A DNA stretch of 39,736 bases from Bacteroidota bacterium. GTDB taxonomy: Bacteria; Bacteroidota; Bacteroidia; Chitinophagales; Chitinophagaceae. Below the pieces are notes generated by a model that saw nothing but the letters and a program-made list of their open reading frames with translations, did no database searches and was not told the DNA's origin. The position numbers and the translations under genes were made by a program. Positions 7,750 through 15,826 of the stretch are shown piece by piece (within the stretch, counting starts at the first letter, position 1; each line of letters begins with the position of its first letter). The stretch spans positions 1 to 39,736 of the forward strand of contig JABDFS010000022.1 of assembly GCA_013286425.1 (NCBI GenBank). Direction: 5' to 3'.

Positions 7750-8805
7750 CTAATTATTCACCGCAATATCTTTTATAATCAAAGGCAGATAAGGGAAAGG
7801 TTGTTTCTTAATATTAAGTTTATAACGGAGCACTACTTCACGATTATAAATTACCTGCAGCCATTGCGCGTTATCATTGGTTACAATATATGCAGCCGTT
7901 ATGCGGTCATTTTTTATGATACAATTTTTATCAGCCTTTGCTGCAGAATCTGCAACAGCAATGTTGGCTGAATCAACTGAAGGAATATCAAGCAGGCAGA
8001 GATTTTTTTTGTCATCAGTTGTTTCCAAAGATATTTTTATCGTGTCGCCAACAGTTGCATTGATAACACCTTTTGAAGGAGAATAAGAAACAATCCTGTA
8101 ATTAAATGCAGGTTGTTTAAAAGGCGAACGATTGAATTCATTGATTGATGGTGCATCATTCAATAATGTCCACCTCACATCATCAGGATAATGATCGTCT
8201 ATAAAATATTTTGGCGGCGTTAAAAAATAATTATCGTTATAATCTTTAATGAAACTTGTACCTGAAAAATTCAGGTACCCACTTGCCCAGGTTGCATCTA
8301 ATAAATACCAGTTGCTGTCAATCATCACAGCATTCCATTTATGATTGCAATGAAATTCGCCGCTGTTAAAACTGGTGCGCGCATAACCTGTTATCACTTC
8401 ACTTTTTATACCTGCATAATCGCATAGTGCTTTAAACAAACGTGCATAGCCATCGCACAACGCATATCTTCTTTTTAAAACCAGGCATGCTACTCTTTCA
8501 TCCAGCGGAAGCAAAACAGAATCTGCATCATGCTCCGATTCATAACCATCATTTTTATAAGCAACAGGTTGTGGTTGATAGCGGATAGTGTTGTAAGAAA
8601 TATGATCTGCAACCCAGTAAAAAATAGAACGCACTTTTTCCAGATCAGTTGAATAAGGCGATGTAAGCAGGTAAGATAAAGTGTCGGGCGAATTTGAATT
8701 GATCTCTTCTGCTCTTGCATCAATTGAAGAGAAGTTTGCTGTTTTGCGTTGAGCAAAGGAATACGTTGTAAAGAAAAGGAAGAAAAGGCTCAGCAACAGT
8801 TTCAT
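7750..8805 (-). CDS. Exported transglutaminase-like (cysteine protease fold) protein
   Basis: The 351-residue protein has a signal peptide (MKLLLSLFFLFFTTYSFAQ) and a transglutaminase-core domain. The catalytic triad is visible: Cys117 in ALCDGYARLFKALCDYAG, His155 in NHKWNAV and Asp170 in WYLLDATWA. In bacteria this domain usually acts as a peptidase or amidase rather than a cross-linker. The C-terminal half (about 200-351) looks like a beta-rich domain with no recognised motif. The open frame extends upstream to 8889, but I place the start at 8805 because it begins the signal peptide. It may share a transcript with the GH20 gene. Its substrate is unknown. Confidence 0.85.
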   Translation of the reverse strand: MKLLLSLFFLFFTTYSFAQRKTANFSSIDARAEEINSNSPDTLSYLLTSPYSTDLEKVRSIFYWVADHISYNTIRYQPQPVAYKNDGYESEHDADSVLLPLDERVACLVLKRRYALCDGYARLFKALCDYAGIKSEVITGYARTSFNSGEFHCNHKWNAVMIDSNWYLLDATWASGYLNFSGTSFIKDYNDNYFLTPPKYFIDDHYPDDVRWTLLNDAPSINEFNRSPFKQPAFNYRIVSYSPSKGVINATVGDTIKISLETTDDKKNLCLLDIPSVDSANIAVADSAAKADKNCIIKNDRITAAYIVTNDNAQWLQVIYNREVVLRYKLNIKKQPFPYLPLIIKDIAVNN

Positions 8806-9029
8806 ACTGCACAATATTTTCAGAATTAAAATTATAAACTTTCCTATAAATGAAAATGAAGCAGTATTGTTATTTAAGGTATTTAACAAAAGCCGGGAGC
8901 CAGCGATTGCTGCGGCCTGGTTCTATATCATTCCTTTTACTGCCTAACACTTGCCCCATAAGGAATATAAATATGGATTATTTATTGATTTGCCATAGGT
9001 ATTCCTGCCTTTATCACAGGAGTTCGTTA

Positions 9030-9084
9030 GGTATAAGTCAGCTATAACTTAGCTATAAGTTGGCTATAAGTAAGCTATAAGGTA
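9030..9084. repeat. 11-bp tandem array, five units
   Basis: Five consecutive 11-bp units occupy 9030-9040, 9041-9051, 9052-9062, 9063-9073 and 9074-9084. The consensus is GCTATAAGTnA, and every unit contains TATAA. The array ends one base before the stop codon of the C45-family hydrolase (minus strand), so it forms the start of that mRNA's 3'-UTR. An imperfect hairpin (ATTCCTG...CAGGAGT, 9001-9023) lies just beyond it. Confidence 0.85.
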
Positions 9085-9085
9085 T

Positions 9086-10477
9086 TTATTTCTTTGCATT
9101 AAACAACGTCCATGGATAAGACAACATGTTGTTTAAATATTTTGCCTGCCATGCATATTCAGGATGCAGTTTATAAAATGAAGCGCCAATGAAATTTTCT
9201 CCGCAGGGATGACCCATGTGTGCCCAAAACTGCATGTGCTGAGCAAGGTCTGCAGTAGTTACTTTGCTTTGCACAGCGCCCATCGGGTAATAAGGTGCAC
9301 AATCCCATTCAGTACAACCTTTTGGGTCTTCATCAATATGTCCGCAAATAACGCAACGGTTATTTTCACGCTTGCCAGCAGTTGCATCAACATGGTCTGC
9401 TTCAATGATCTTTCCTGTTGAATCGTCCAACTTGCCTTTCATATCAACATTTACCAACTGCACCATTCTTAATTTTCTTGCATTCGGTGAAGTTGTATTA
9501 TCATTTATGTTGAATGTAGTTTCTTCTTTTATCAGCTTTGGATCGCTGGCAAAATTGGAACCGATGATCGCTGTGTCTTTACTGCGCCACACGCGATAAT
9601 TTTTCAAACCCAATTCAAACTTTGCCACTTCATTTGTTTTGGTATCTCCGATCAGCCAGTCGTTTGCATAACCACCATTATTGTCTTTTAAAAATATATT
9701 CACTACATCATCAATACTATTTGCATATTGCGCCGCTTTTCTTGCGCGCATAAATTCAGGCGTTTTGGTTGAATCAAAACCTACAAATTGTGTAATAGTT
9801 GTTTCAGTGATTAAAATGCCGTTATCATTAATAACAAAATCATCGCCGCTGTGAATAAAACCCGGCATGCAATCCATCATCAAATGATGGCCATGCTCTG
9901 GAACAATATCTGCAATTACATTCCAGTGCTGGCCGATAATATATTCCGTCCAGTTATTATGGCCGATAACGATCTTTCCATCTTTCGTATAACTTCCTGT
10001 GGCAATAAATGCACTGCAATTTCCCGGCGCTTTGTTCTTCGCACTGTCTAACAACGGCACATAATAAAATGCAAGTTCTTCCAAAGCATTATAAGCAGTG
10101 AGATCAAGGCTGTCGTAGTTTTTGTTTTGGTCGTGAAGGCCTGCAACAATTCCGTTTATCTCATCTTTATATTCACGGTCTAATTTATCCCATAAAAAAT
10201 TCTTTGCTGCCTGGCGATAAAAACTCCAGTCGCGATGCGTTTCATGTACGAGATAATAAGAAATAGCCTGGATAGAAGTATCAATATCATTCGCCAATAA
10301 ATATCCATGTTGATAACCAATGTCTGAAGGTGAACCTTCAAGATGAACATATATCCATCCGTTTTTGTCTTCACGAGATGCCTTTGCAAGCACATCTTTT
10401 TTATCAGTTGTTTTTGTTGACGATTGATTACAGGAAAACAGGCTTAAACACAAAGCGGCTATCAGAAAATGTTTCAT
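9086..10477 (-). CDS. C45-family (acyltransferase/phospholipase B-like) hydrolase lipoprotein
   Basis: The 463-residue protein begins with a lipoprotein signal peptide ending LSLFSC (Cys16) and should be anchored in an envelope membrane. It resembles the Ntn-hydrolase group that includes acyl-CoA:6-aminopenicillanate acyltransferase (peptidase C45) and phospholipase B-like proteins. The segment VHLEGSPSDIGYQHGYLLA is the typical N-terminal motif, and Cys154 in GNCSAF is the expected autocatalytic nucleophile. Members hydrolyse amides or acyl esters; the substrate here is unknown. I chose the ATG at 10477, not the upstream in-frame start at 10525, because it begins the signal peptide. An 11-bp repeat array starts directly after its stop codon. 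Confidence 0.8.
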   Translation of the reverse strand: MKHFLIAALCLSLFSCNQSSTKTTDKKDVLAKASREDKNGWIYVHLEGSPSDIGYQHGYLLANDIDTSIQAISYYLVHETHRDWSFYRQAAKNFLWDKLDREYKDEINGIVAGLHDQNKNYDSLDLTAYNALEELAFYYVPLLDSAKNKAPGNCSAFIATGSYTKDGKIVIGHNNWTEYIIGQHWNVIADIVPEHGHHLMMDCMPGFIHSGDDFVINDNGILITETTITQFVGFDSTKTPEFMRARKAAQYANSIDDVVNIFLKDNNGGYANDWLIGDTKTNEVAKFELGLKNYRVWRSKDTAIIGSNFASDPKLIKEETTFNINDNTTSPNARKLRMVQLVNVDMKGKLDDSTGKIIEADHVDATAGKRENNRCVICGHIDEDPKGCTEWDCAPYYPMGAVQSKVTTADLAQHMQFWAHMGHPCGENFIGASFYKLHPEYAWQAKYLNNMLSYPWTLFNAKK

Positions 10478-10556
10478 AATGCAGCCAGATTTTTGGCTTA
10501 TAAAAATAAGCACTGTTGTTAACAATTTAATGAAAACATCTAAGCTTATATCAACC

Positions 10557-10564
10557 TATATTTG
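10557..10564 (+). promoter_or_regulatory. Candidate -7 box for hppD
   Basis: TATATTTG is an exact match to the Bacteroidota -7 consensus. The transcript would start at about 10568, giving a 45-nt leader before the hppD ATG. No clear -33 TTTG box is visible upstream. Confidence 0.55.
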
Positions 10565-10570
10565 CGATTG

Positions 10571-10598
10571 CTAACGATTGTTAGTGTAAATTTCTAAC
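10571..10598 (+). promoter_or_regulatory. Repeated CTAAC half-sites in hppD leader
   Basis: CTAAC (10571-10575) and GTTAG (10580-10584) form an inverted repeat around GATT, and a further CTAAC follows at 10594-10598. The sites lie just after the predicted transcription start, where a repressor of tyrosine catabolism could bind or a small hairpin could form. The role is inferred from position. Confidence 0.35.
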
Positions 10599-10612
10599 AC
10601 CAAATTTCAGAT

Positions 10613-11743
10613 ATGGATACGATGATTGCTTCAAAAAAGAACACTGTTGAACAAGCAGATTTTTTGCCTTTACAGGGAACAGATTATGTTGAATTTTATG
10701 TGGGCAATGCCAAGCAGGCAGCGCATTTTTATAAGACCGCTTTTGGATTTCAAAGCCTTGCTTATGCAGGCCCTGAAACAGGTATAAAAGATAAAGTAAG
10801 CTATGCTATACGGCAGCAGAAATTAACCTTCGTACTCACAACACCTTTAAAAAAAGATAATGCCATTGCTGAACATATTAACAGGCATGGTGATGGTGTA
10901 AAGTTTTTGGCTTTGCGTGTTGATGATGCGCGTGATGCATGGCATCAAACAACAAAGCGTGGCGGAGAAAATTTTATGAAGCCTGAAGTATTAACCGATA
11001 AACATGGTGAAGTTATAATGAGCGGTATTAAAACGTATGGCGACACTGTTCATTTATTTATTGAAAGAAAAAATTATAGCGGTGCTTTTATGCCGGGTTA
11101 TACTGAATGGAAAACTGAGTACAACCCATCATCAACAGGATTAAAATATGTTGATCATTGTGTAGGCAATGTTGGATGGAATCAAATGAATAAATGGGTA
11201 AAATTTTATGAAGATGTAATGGGCTTCAGGAATATTTTATCGTTTGATGATGAAGATATTTCAACAGAATATTCTGCATTAATGAGTAAGGTAATGAGCA
11301 ATGGAAACGGTTATGTAAAATTCCCGATAAACGAACCCGCCGAAGGCAAAAAGAAATCGCAGGTAGAAGAATATCTTGATTTTTATAACGGTGAAGGAGT
11401 GCAGCATGTTGCACTTGCTACTGATAATATTGTTGAAACAGTAGGCACTTTAAAAAACAGGGGAGTGGAGTTTTTAAAAGTACCTTCTTCTTATTATGAA
11501 GATCTGATTGACCGTGTTGGAAAGATTGATGAAGACCTTGAGCCTTTAAAAGAGTTAGGTATTTTAGTTGACCGCGATGAAGAAGGTTACCTGCTCCAGA
11601 TATTTACCAAACCTGTTGAAGACCGGCCAACTTTATTCTTTGAGATCATTCAACGCAAAGGTGCAAAGAGTTTTGGCAAAGGCAATTTCAAAGCCTTGTT
11701 TGAAGCGATAGAACGAGAACAGGGATTAAGAGGAAATTTGTAA
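10613..11743 (+). CDS. hppD: 4-hydroxyphenylpyruvate dioxygenase
   Basis: HPPD converts 4-hydroxyphenylpyruvate to homogentisate in tyrosine breakdown, using non-haem Fe(II). The 376-residue length is normal. Two vicinal-oxygen-chelate domains are present (about 20-150 and 175-345). The three iron ligands are clear: His182 in VDHCVGNV, His265 in GVQHVALAT and Glu344 in LFFEIIQR. The C-terminal helix segment (NFKALFEAIEREQGLRGNL, 358-376) that closes the active site is intact. No homogentisate dioxygenase lies nearby. Only 4 nt separate its stop from that of a convergent gene, and no terminator follows. A second, diverged copy of its last 60 bases lies at 13430-13489 just before a strong terminator. 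Confidence 0.95.
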   Translation: MDTMIASKKNTVEQADFLPLQGTDYVEFYVGNAKQAAHFYKTAFGFQSLAYAGPETGIKDKVSYAIRQQKLTFVLTTPLKKDNAIAEHINRHGDGVKFLALRVDDARDAWHQTTKRGGENFMKPEVLTDKHGEVIMSGIKTYGDTVHLFIERKNYSGAFMPGYTEWKTEYNPSSTGLKYVDHCVGNVGWNQMNKWVKFYEDVMGFRNILSFDDEDISTEYSALMSKVMSNGNGYVKFPINEPAEGKKKSQVEEYLDFYNGEGVQHVALATDNIVETVGTLKNRGVEFLKVPSSYYEDLIDRVGKIDEDLEPLKELGILVDRDEEGYLLQIFTKPVEDRPTLFFEIIQRKGAKSFGKGNFKALFEAIEREQGLRGNL

Positions 11744-11747
11744 GCAA

Positions 11748-13325
11748 TTATCGTTTTATAAATTTTTGCGTGCTTGTATTATTTCCATCCTGAATTTGTA
11801 AAAGATAAACTCCTTTTGCCATTGAACTTATAATTAACTGACATGTAGTTGAATGAGTAACTATTTGTTTTAATAACCTGCCTTGCAAATCAATAACCAA
11901 AATAGTTGATGCATTGGTTTTTGATAAGCCGCTAATATAAATAATATCATTTGCAGGATTGGGATTTATTGATATTGATGAGACAAGTTGTTTTGCTGTT
12001 AACAGATTATCTGCATTTGAAATTACATTCGCTTTGCCGCTACAAACTGTTGCGGGCATATTTCCCACAGTTGCGGTTAATTCATTTATTTCCTGTATTG
12101 CTATATTTTGTGTTTGCGAAAGATGAAATGAAGACTTAACAAAAGTTAAACTATCTATGGCAACAGAATCATCGAGAACCGGTAATGCATAATTTGGGCA
12201 AATTCTTCCTAACCGGTCATATTTCTCAAGCAGAATGTTATCCCTTGTCCCGTTACTAAATTCCTTAACGGAACCGTTTAACAGGTTCCATTTATCATCA
12301 AACCCATAAATATTTGTAAATGCATATCCTTCTGAATTATAACCTGGAAACTTATCTAATGTTTTTCCCTTGAAATCATCTATAGATTTTTTATAGAAAA
12401 GCCGTTGCAGGTTAAATATACTTCTGCTTACCTGGTATGTTTTTGCTTTGCCCGTAGGTGGCTTTAAGCTGCAATAGGTGTAATGAGTAGATCGGGGAGA
12501 AAAAAAATCTCCTTCCAAAATAAAATCAATATCACCATTGGTATTACCTGTTAACAATTGTAGAGGAGTAGCATAGCTGTACAAAGCGTTGTTTAAATTA
12601 AACTTTTCATCCGGCCTGCCGCCAGGTTTAAAGGTCATAAAAAATATTTCGTTACACTCATAATCGCATGATATAGTATTCAAGGCTAATGCAACCCCGC
12701 CACCTGCTGTTTCTGTTATGTTTGTGACAAAAGAACCGTAGTCAGATTCCGACTTAACAGTGAATTGATTCTCCCAAACTATTATACCAGTGCTATCAAA
12801 TTTATACAAAGCATAGTGCCTGTCATCTTTACCTGTAACGTACACATAATTTTCTTGCAGGTAATAAAAACCACCATCCTGCGATTCTGCCAATCTCCCT
12901 GACTTTCGTGAGCTGGTTTGTTCTATCGTATGACTTTTCTTTTGCCAGCTAATATTTCCGAGGCTATCTGTTTTAAAAATTATAATGTCTTGCTGTTGTG
13001 TAAGAGAATCGGTTGAAATTAAACACGCAATAAAACCATTATCGTGTGTTTTTATTAGTGATTGTGTTTCCAATATTTTACCACGTATTCCATAGAATTC
13101 AGACCACACAAATTCACCGCCACTTCTAATTTTTGCAAAGCATATTTTGGTTGTTTTAATTGAATCGGGTGCATTGCCTGCCATTAAAGTACCACTGTCT
13201 TTTGTTATAATCATCTGTGTGGTAGTTTGATTAAATTTTGTTGGGAACCTTAATTGGTAGGTAACCTGACAAAAAATAGTTATTGAGATCAGTTGAAGTA
13301 GTAACAGTCCGATTATCTTTTTCAT
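11748..13325 (-). CDS. T9SS-secreted protein with beta-propeller-like repeats
   Basis: The 525-residue protein has a signal peptide (MKKIIGLLLLQLISITIFCQ) and a C-terminal T9SS type A sorting domain (about 450-525): SINPNPANDIIYISGL, a central VIDLQGRLLKQ strand and the terminal KGVYLLQIQDGNNTSTQKFIKR. It should therefore be exported across the outer membrane and cleaved. The body contains repeated strand patterns of the form D-x-x-G-x-x-x-W (LGNISWQKK, TGIIVWENQ), resembling blades of a WD40- or PQQ-like propeller. No enzyme motif is visible. The gene lies convergent to hppD, 4 nt away, inside a segment bounded by two copies of the hppD 3' end, which suggests it arrived by recombination. Confidence 0.85.
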   Translation of the reverse strand: MKKIIGLLLLQLISITIFCQVTYQLRFPTKFNQTTTQMIITKDSGTLMAGNAPDSIKTTKICFAKIRSGGEFVWSEFYGIRGKILETQSLIKTHDNGFIACLISTDSLTQQQDIIIFKTDSLGNISWQKKSHTIEQTSSRKSGRLAESQDGGFYYLQENYVYVTGKDDRHYALYKFDSTGIIVWENQFTVKSESDYGSFVTNITETAGGGVALALNTISCDYECNEIFFMTFKPGGRPDEKFNLNNALYSYATPLQLLTGNTNGDIDFILEGDFFSPRSTHYTYCSLKPPTGKAKTYQVSRSIFNLQRLFYKKSIDDFKGKTLDKFPGYNSEGYAFTNIYGFDDKWNLLNGSVKEFSNGTRDNILLEKYDRLGRICPNYALPVLDDSVAIDSLTFVKSSFHLSQTQNIAIQEINELTATVGNMPATVCSGKANVISNADNLLTAKQLVSSISINPNPANDIIYISGLSKTNASTILVIDLQGRLLKQIVTHSTTCQLIISSMAKGVYLLQIQDGNNTSTQKFIKR

Positions 13326-13429
13326 AAGTGGGTTAAATGTGATGTAATATATTAAAGTTTCTATAGCTTGTTATTGTTACAGATTGATATTGCCCTACTG
13401 GTCTATCAAGATTTATAATACCATATTGA

Positions 13430-13489
13430 AACTTTAAAGCTTTGTTTGAGGCAATAGAAAGAAAACAGGGATTAAGAGGAAATTTATAG
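13430..13489 (+). pseudogene. Detached 3' end of an hppD gene
   Basis: The 60 bases encode NFKALFEAIERKQGLRGNL and a stop, differing from the end of the intact hppD (11684-11743) by one residue (Lys for Glu). Nine of 60 bases differ, and eight of those are silent third-position-type, first-position Arg, or stop-codon changes. The reading frame is blocked by a TGA immediately upstream, so this is a fragment. A terminator follows 21 nt later, as expected for the original end of an hppD gene. Confidence 0.85.
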
Positions 13490-13510
13490 ATATCATGTTG
13501 TGTATAATAA

Positions 13511-13541
13511 AAAACCGCCTTTACACAGAGGCGGTTTTTTT
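13511..13541. terminator. Bidirectional rho-independent terminator
   Basis: A 10-bp perfect stem (AAAACCGCCT 13511-13520, AGGCGGTTTT 13529-13538) with an 8-nt loop has T-runs on both strands. It serves the minus-strand T9SS gene ending at 13562. On the plus strand it lies just after the hppD fragment and was probably the original hppD terminator. Confidence 0.9.
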
Positions 13542-13561
13542 ATTAGTAAAAACTGATTAAA

Positions 13562-15142
13562 CTATTTAGCTACCTGCAGGGCATATGTATAATATTTACC
13601 ATCAACAACAGCAACAACACGATAGCTGCCGCTGGTTAATGAAGATGCGTTAATACTATAATTATGATTTCCTGAAGCTTCTTTTCTGTTTACAACAACT
13701 TGTACCGGTTGTTGCATGTAATTAAACACGGTAATCTTAACCTGTGATTCTTTTGCAAGATTGTATGTTAACGTAGAAGAATTCTTAACAGGATTTGGAG
13801 AAATCTTCATTGAGAATATGTTACCATGTTTTGCAGGACCATCAGGACGTGACTTTAATGCGCTGTTGCATGGGCCATTAGCTGCCCAGTAACCTGTGAA
13901 TAATACACCACCAAAGCAATAGCTTGTCCAGTTACCGCTGCCACTGAATGTTGTATTCGGGCCATTGCCAACTATCTGGGCATTGCCCCAATAAGTGAAT
14001 GAATCAGAATAGCTGAAACATCCATCCGGGCTTGGGTTATGAGCGTGTAATTCTACAGTTCCGGCATGGCCTACAAAATTACCTGAACCCCAAACAGTCC
14101 ATATATTACCATCAACACTTAATGAACCTGTTACAGAATAGTTACCTGCACCCTGATCAGTGTAAGTAATGTTCCAGTTGTAGAAGCCATCATTAAAGCA
14201 AACACTGTTGGAAGTGTTTTTGTTTGTCTGAGTATTAGCCTTGTTCTTTGCAGGGCCGTAAGGCAAACTTACCAAGCTGCTGCTGCATGGGCCATTGGCA
14301 GCCCAGGAGCCTGTAAATAATACACTGCCTGAACAATAGTTTGCCCAGCTACCGCTTCCGTAGAAGGTAGTATTTGGTCCATTACCAGTTATTTGAGCAT
14401 TGCCCCAATAGGTAAATGAATCAACATAACCGCCCTGGCAACCATCTGCATTTGGATTTGAAGCATGGAATTCAACAGAACCCATGTGTGCGCCAAAACT
14501 ACCCCATCCATAAACCCACCAATTGGTTCCATCAACATTCACAGTTCCTGTGGCTGTATAATTACCACCACCTGCATCAGTGTAAGTAATGTTCCAATTG
14601 TAGAAACCATCATTAAAGCAAACACTGTTGGAAGCGTTTTTGTTTGTCTGGGTATTAGCCTTATTCTTTGCAGGGCCGTAAGGCATGCTTTTCAAGTTGC
14701 TGCTACATGGACCACTGGCAGCCCAGGAGCCAGTGAATAATACACTGCCTGAACAGTAGTTTGCCCAATTGCCACTTCCAAAGAAAGTAGTGCTTGATCC
14801 ATTACCAACTATCTGAGCATTGCCCCAATAGGTGAATGAATCAACATAACCACCCTGGCAACCGTCAGCATTGGGGTTTGAAGCGTGGAATTCAACAGAG
14901 CCCATGTGAGAACCAAAATTACCAGAGCCATAAACTGACCAATTGGTGCCATCAACATTTACAGTTCCTGTGGCTGTGTAAGACCCGGCGGAACCAGTGT
15001 AGGTAATGTTCCAATTGTAGAAGCCATCATTGAAGCAAACACTGTTTGTTGTAGTTGTGCTAGTGCTTGCTGTGTTGGCTTTGGAGGAGAAACACAGAAG
15101 TGAAAAAAAGAGAGCAAATAGAGGAAAGATTGATCTTTTCAT
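13562..15142 (-). CDS. T9SS-secreted protein with three tandem 140-residue modules
   Basis: The 526-residue protein has a signal peptide (about 1-22), three near-identical modules starting at residues 34, 173 and 313 (each opening with SVCFNDGFYNWNITYT), and a T9SS type A sorting domain at about 443-526 (MKISPNPVKNSSTLTYNL to the C-terminus). Each module has four cysteines at equivalent places (36/95/130/146, 175/235/270/286, 315/375/409/425), suggesting two disulfides per module. Modules are rich in G, S, N, W and Y and alternate in beta-strand fashion. Linkers (YGPAKNKANTQTNKN) follow modules one and two. I do not recognise the module; surface adhesion or glycan binding is possible. Expression may use the intergenic region upstream, but no exact promoter box is seen. 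Confidence 0.85.
   Translation of the reverse strand: MKRSIFPLFALFFSLLCFSSKANTASTSTTTTNSVCFNDGFYNWNITYTGSAGSYTATGTVNVDGTNWSVYGSGNFGSHMGSVEFHASNPNADGCQGGYVDSFTYWGNAQIVGNGSSTTFFGSGNWANYCSGSVLFTGSWAASGPCSSNLKSMPYGPAKNKANTQTNKNASNSVCFNDGFYNWNITYTDAGGGNYTATGTVNVDGTNWWVYGWGSFGAHMGSVEFHASNPNADGCQGGYVDSFTYWGNAQITGNGPNTTFYGSGSWANYCSGSVLFTGSWAANGPCSSSLVSLPYGPAKNKANTQTNKNTSNSVCFNDGFYNWNITYTDQGAGNYSVTGSLSVDGNIWTVWGSGNFVGHAGTVELHAHNPSPDGCFSYSDSFTYWGNAQIVGNGPNTTFSGSGNWTSYCFGGVLFTGYWAANGPCNSALKSRPDGPAKHGNIFSMKISPNPVKNSSTLTYNLAKESQVKITVFNYMQQPVQVVVNRKEASGNHNYSINASSLTSGSYRVVAVVDGKYYTYALQVAK
13823..15043 (-). repeat. Three 420-bp coding direct repeats
   Basis: The modules at 15043-14627, 14626-14207 and 14206-13823 are direct repeats of 417-420 bp within one gene. 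The first two are most alike at the DNA level, while the third has diverged more. The layout permits gain or loss of modules by recombination. Confidence 0.85.
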
Positions 15143-15826
15143 AGTGAAGCATTTTTAAATTGTTAAAAAATGGATATCCAAATTATACAAAATTTTAACA
15201 AGTAGAATTACTTTTTTTATAATTATTGAAAAAATAAAAATCTTTTTTCTGTTTGTAGTTAATGCTCTACATTTTTATTTGAGTTTTTTGAATAGTACAC
15301 TTTTTGTTAAGCATATAGTTCCACAATACAATGTGGATAAGCGAAGGATCAGCGCATAAAATCCGTTTTTTTTGATAGAAAAGAATCTTCTTATTAAGTA
15401 AAATTGTTGCAAAAGAAATCATAGATATTATAGATATTATAACCTGCAGGCTGTATCCCATCATTTATTAATTACCAATTTCATGAACTTACCCGGTAGC
15501 TTATTTTTACGAAATATATTCGATATTTCTTCGACATTTCTTCGATTCAATTGATCGAAGTTATATCGAAGTTATATCGAAGAAATATCGAAGTTATATC
15601 GAAGAAATGAACCTACAGATACGAAAAATTAAAAACTGTCTTATACGTCAAAAGCTTTACAAAAGCGGAGAAGATTACAGAATACTATTACAATCAAATC
15701 TTTTATGTTTATCCCTTGTATGAAACTTCGCCAGGGAATTATAAATAATAGTTTCCAACAGAGATTATTTCAAGATTAACAGCAAAGAATTTTATTGCAG
15801 TTTATTTTTTAAATTATTTTGCCAAT
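15143..15826. other. 684-nt intergenic region between divergent genes
   Basis: The region is very AT-rich and separates the divergent T9SS module gene and the L,D-transpeptidase-like gene. A 65-codon open frame on the minus strand (15267-15464) has low-complexity composition, no ribosome-binding context and no similarity I recognise, so I do not call it. The only clear structure is the inverted 11-bp array at 15511-15609. The promoters of both flanking genes must lie here, but no exact TAnnTTTG box is seen next to either start. Confidence 0.6.
15511..15609. repeat. Inverted pair of 11-bp tandem arrays
   Basis: TTCGA recurs at 15519, 15530 and 15541 (unit TTCGATATTTC). After a short centre (TTCAATTGA), its complement TCGAA recurs at 15555, 15566, 15577, 15588 and 15599 (unit GAAATATCGAA or GTTATATCGAA). 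The period is exactly 11 bp on both sides, and the two halves are reverse complements, so the whole can fold into a long imperfect hairpin. A smaller inverted repeat, GAAATAT/ATATTTC, spans 15511-15529. Confidence 0.9.

Noticed and set aside
9030-9084. CRISPR array
   Set aside because: The units are 11 bp with no spacers; it is a simple tandem array.
15267-15464. 65-codon minus-strand frame in the large intergenic region
   Set aside because: Low-complexity, AT-driven composition with no start context or motif.
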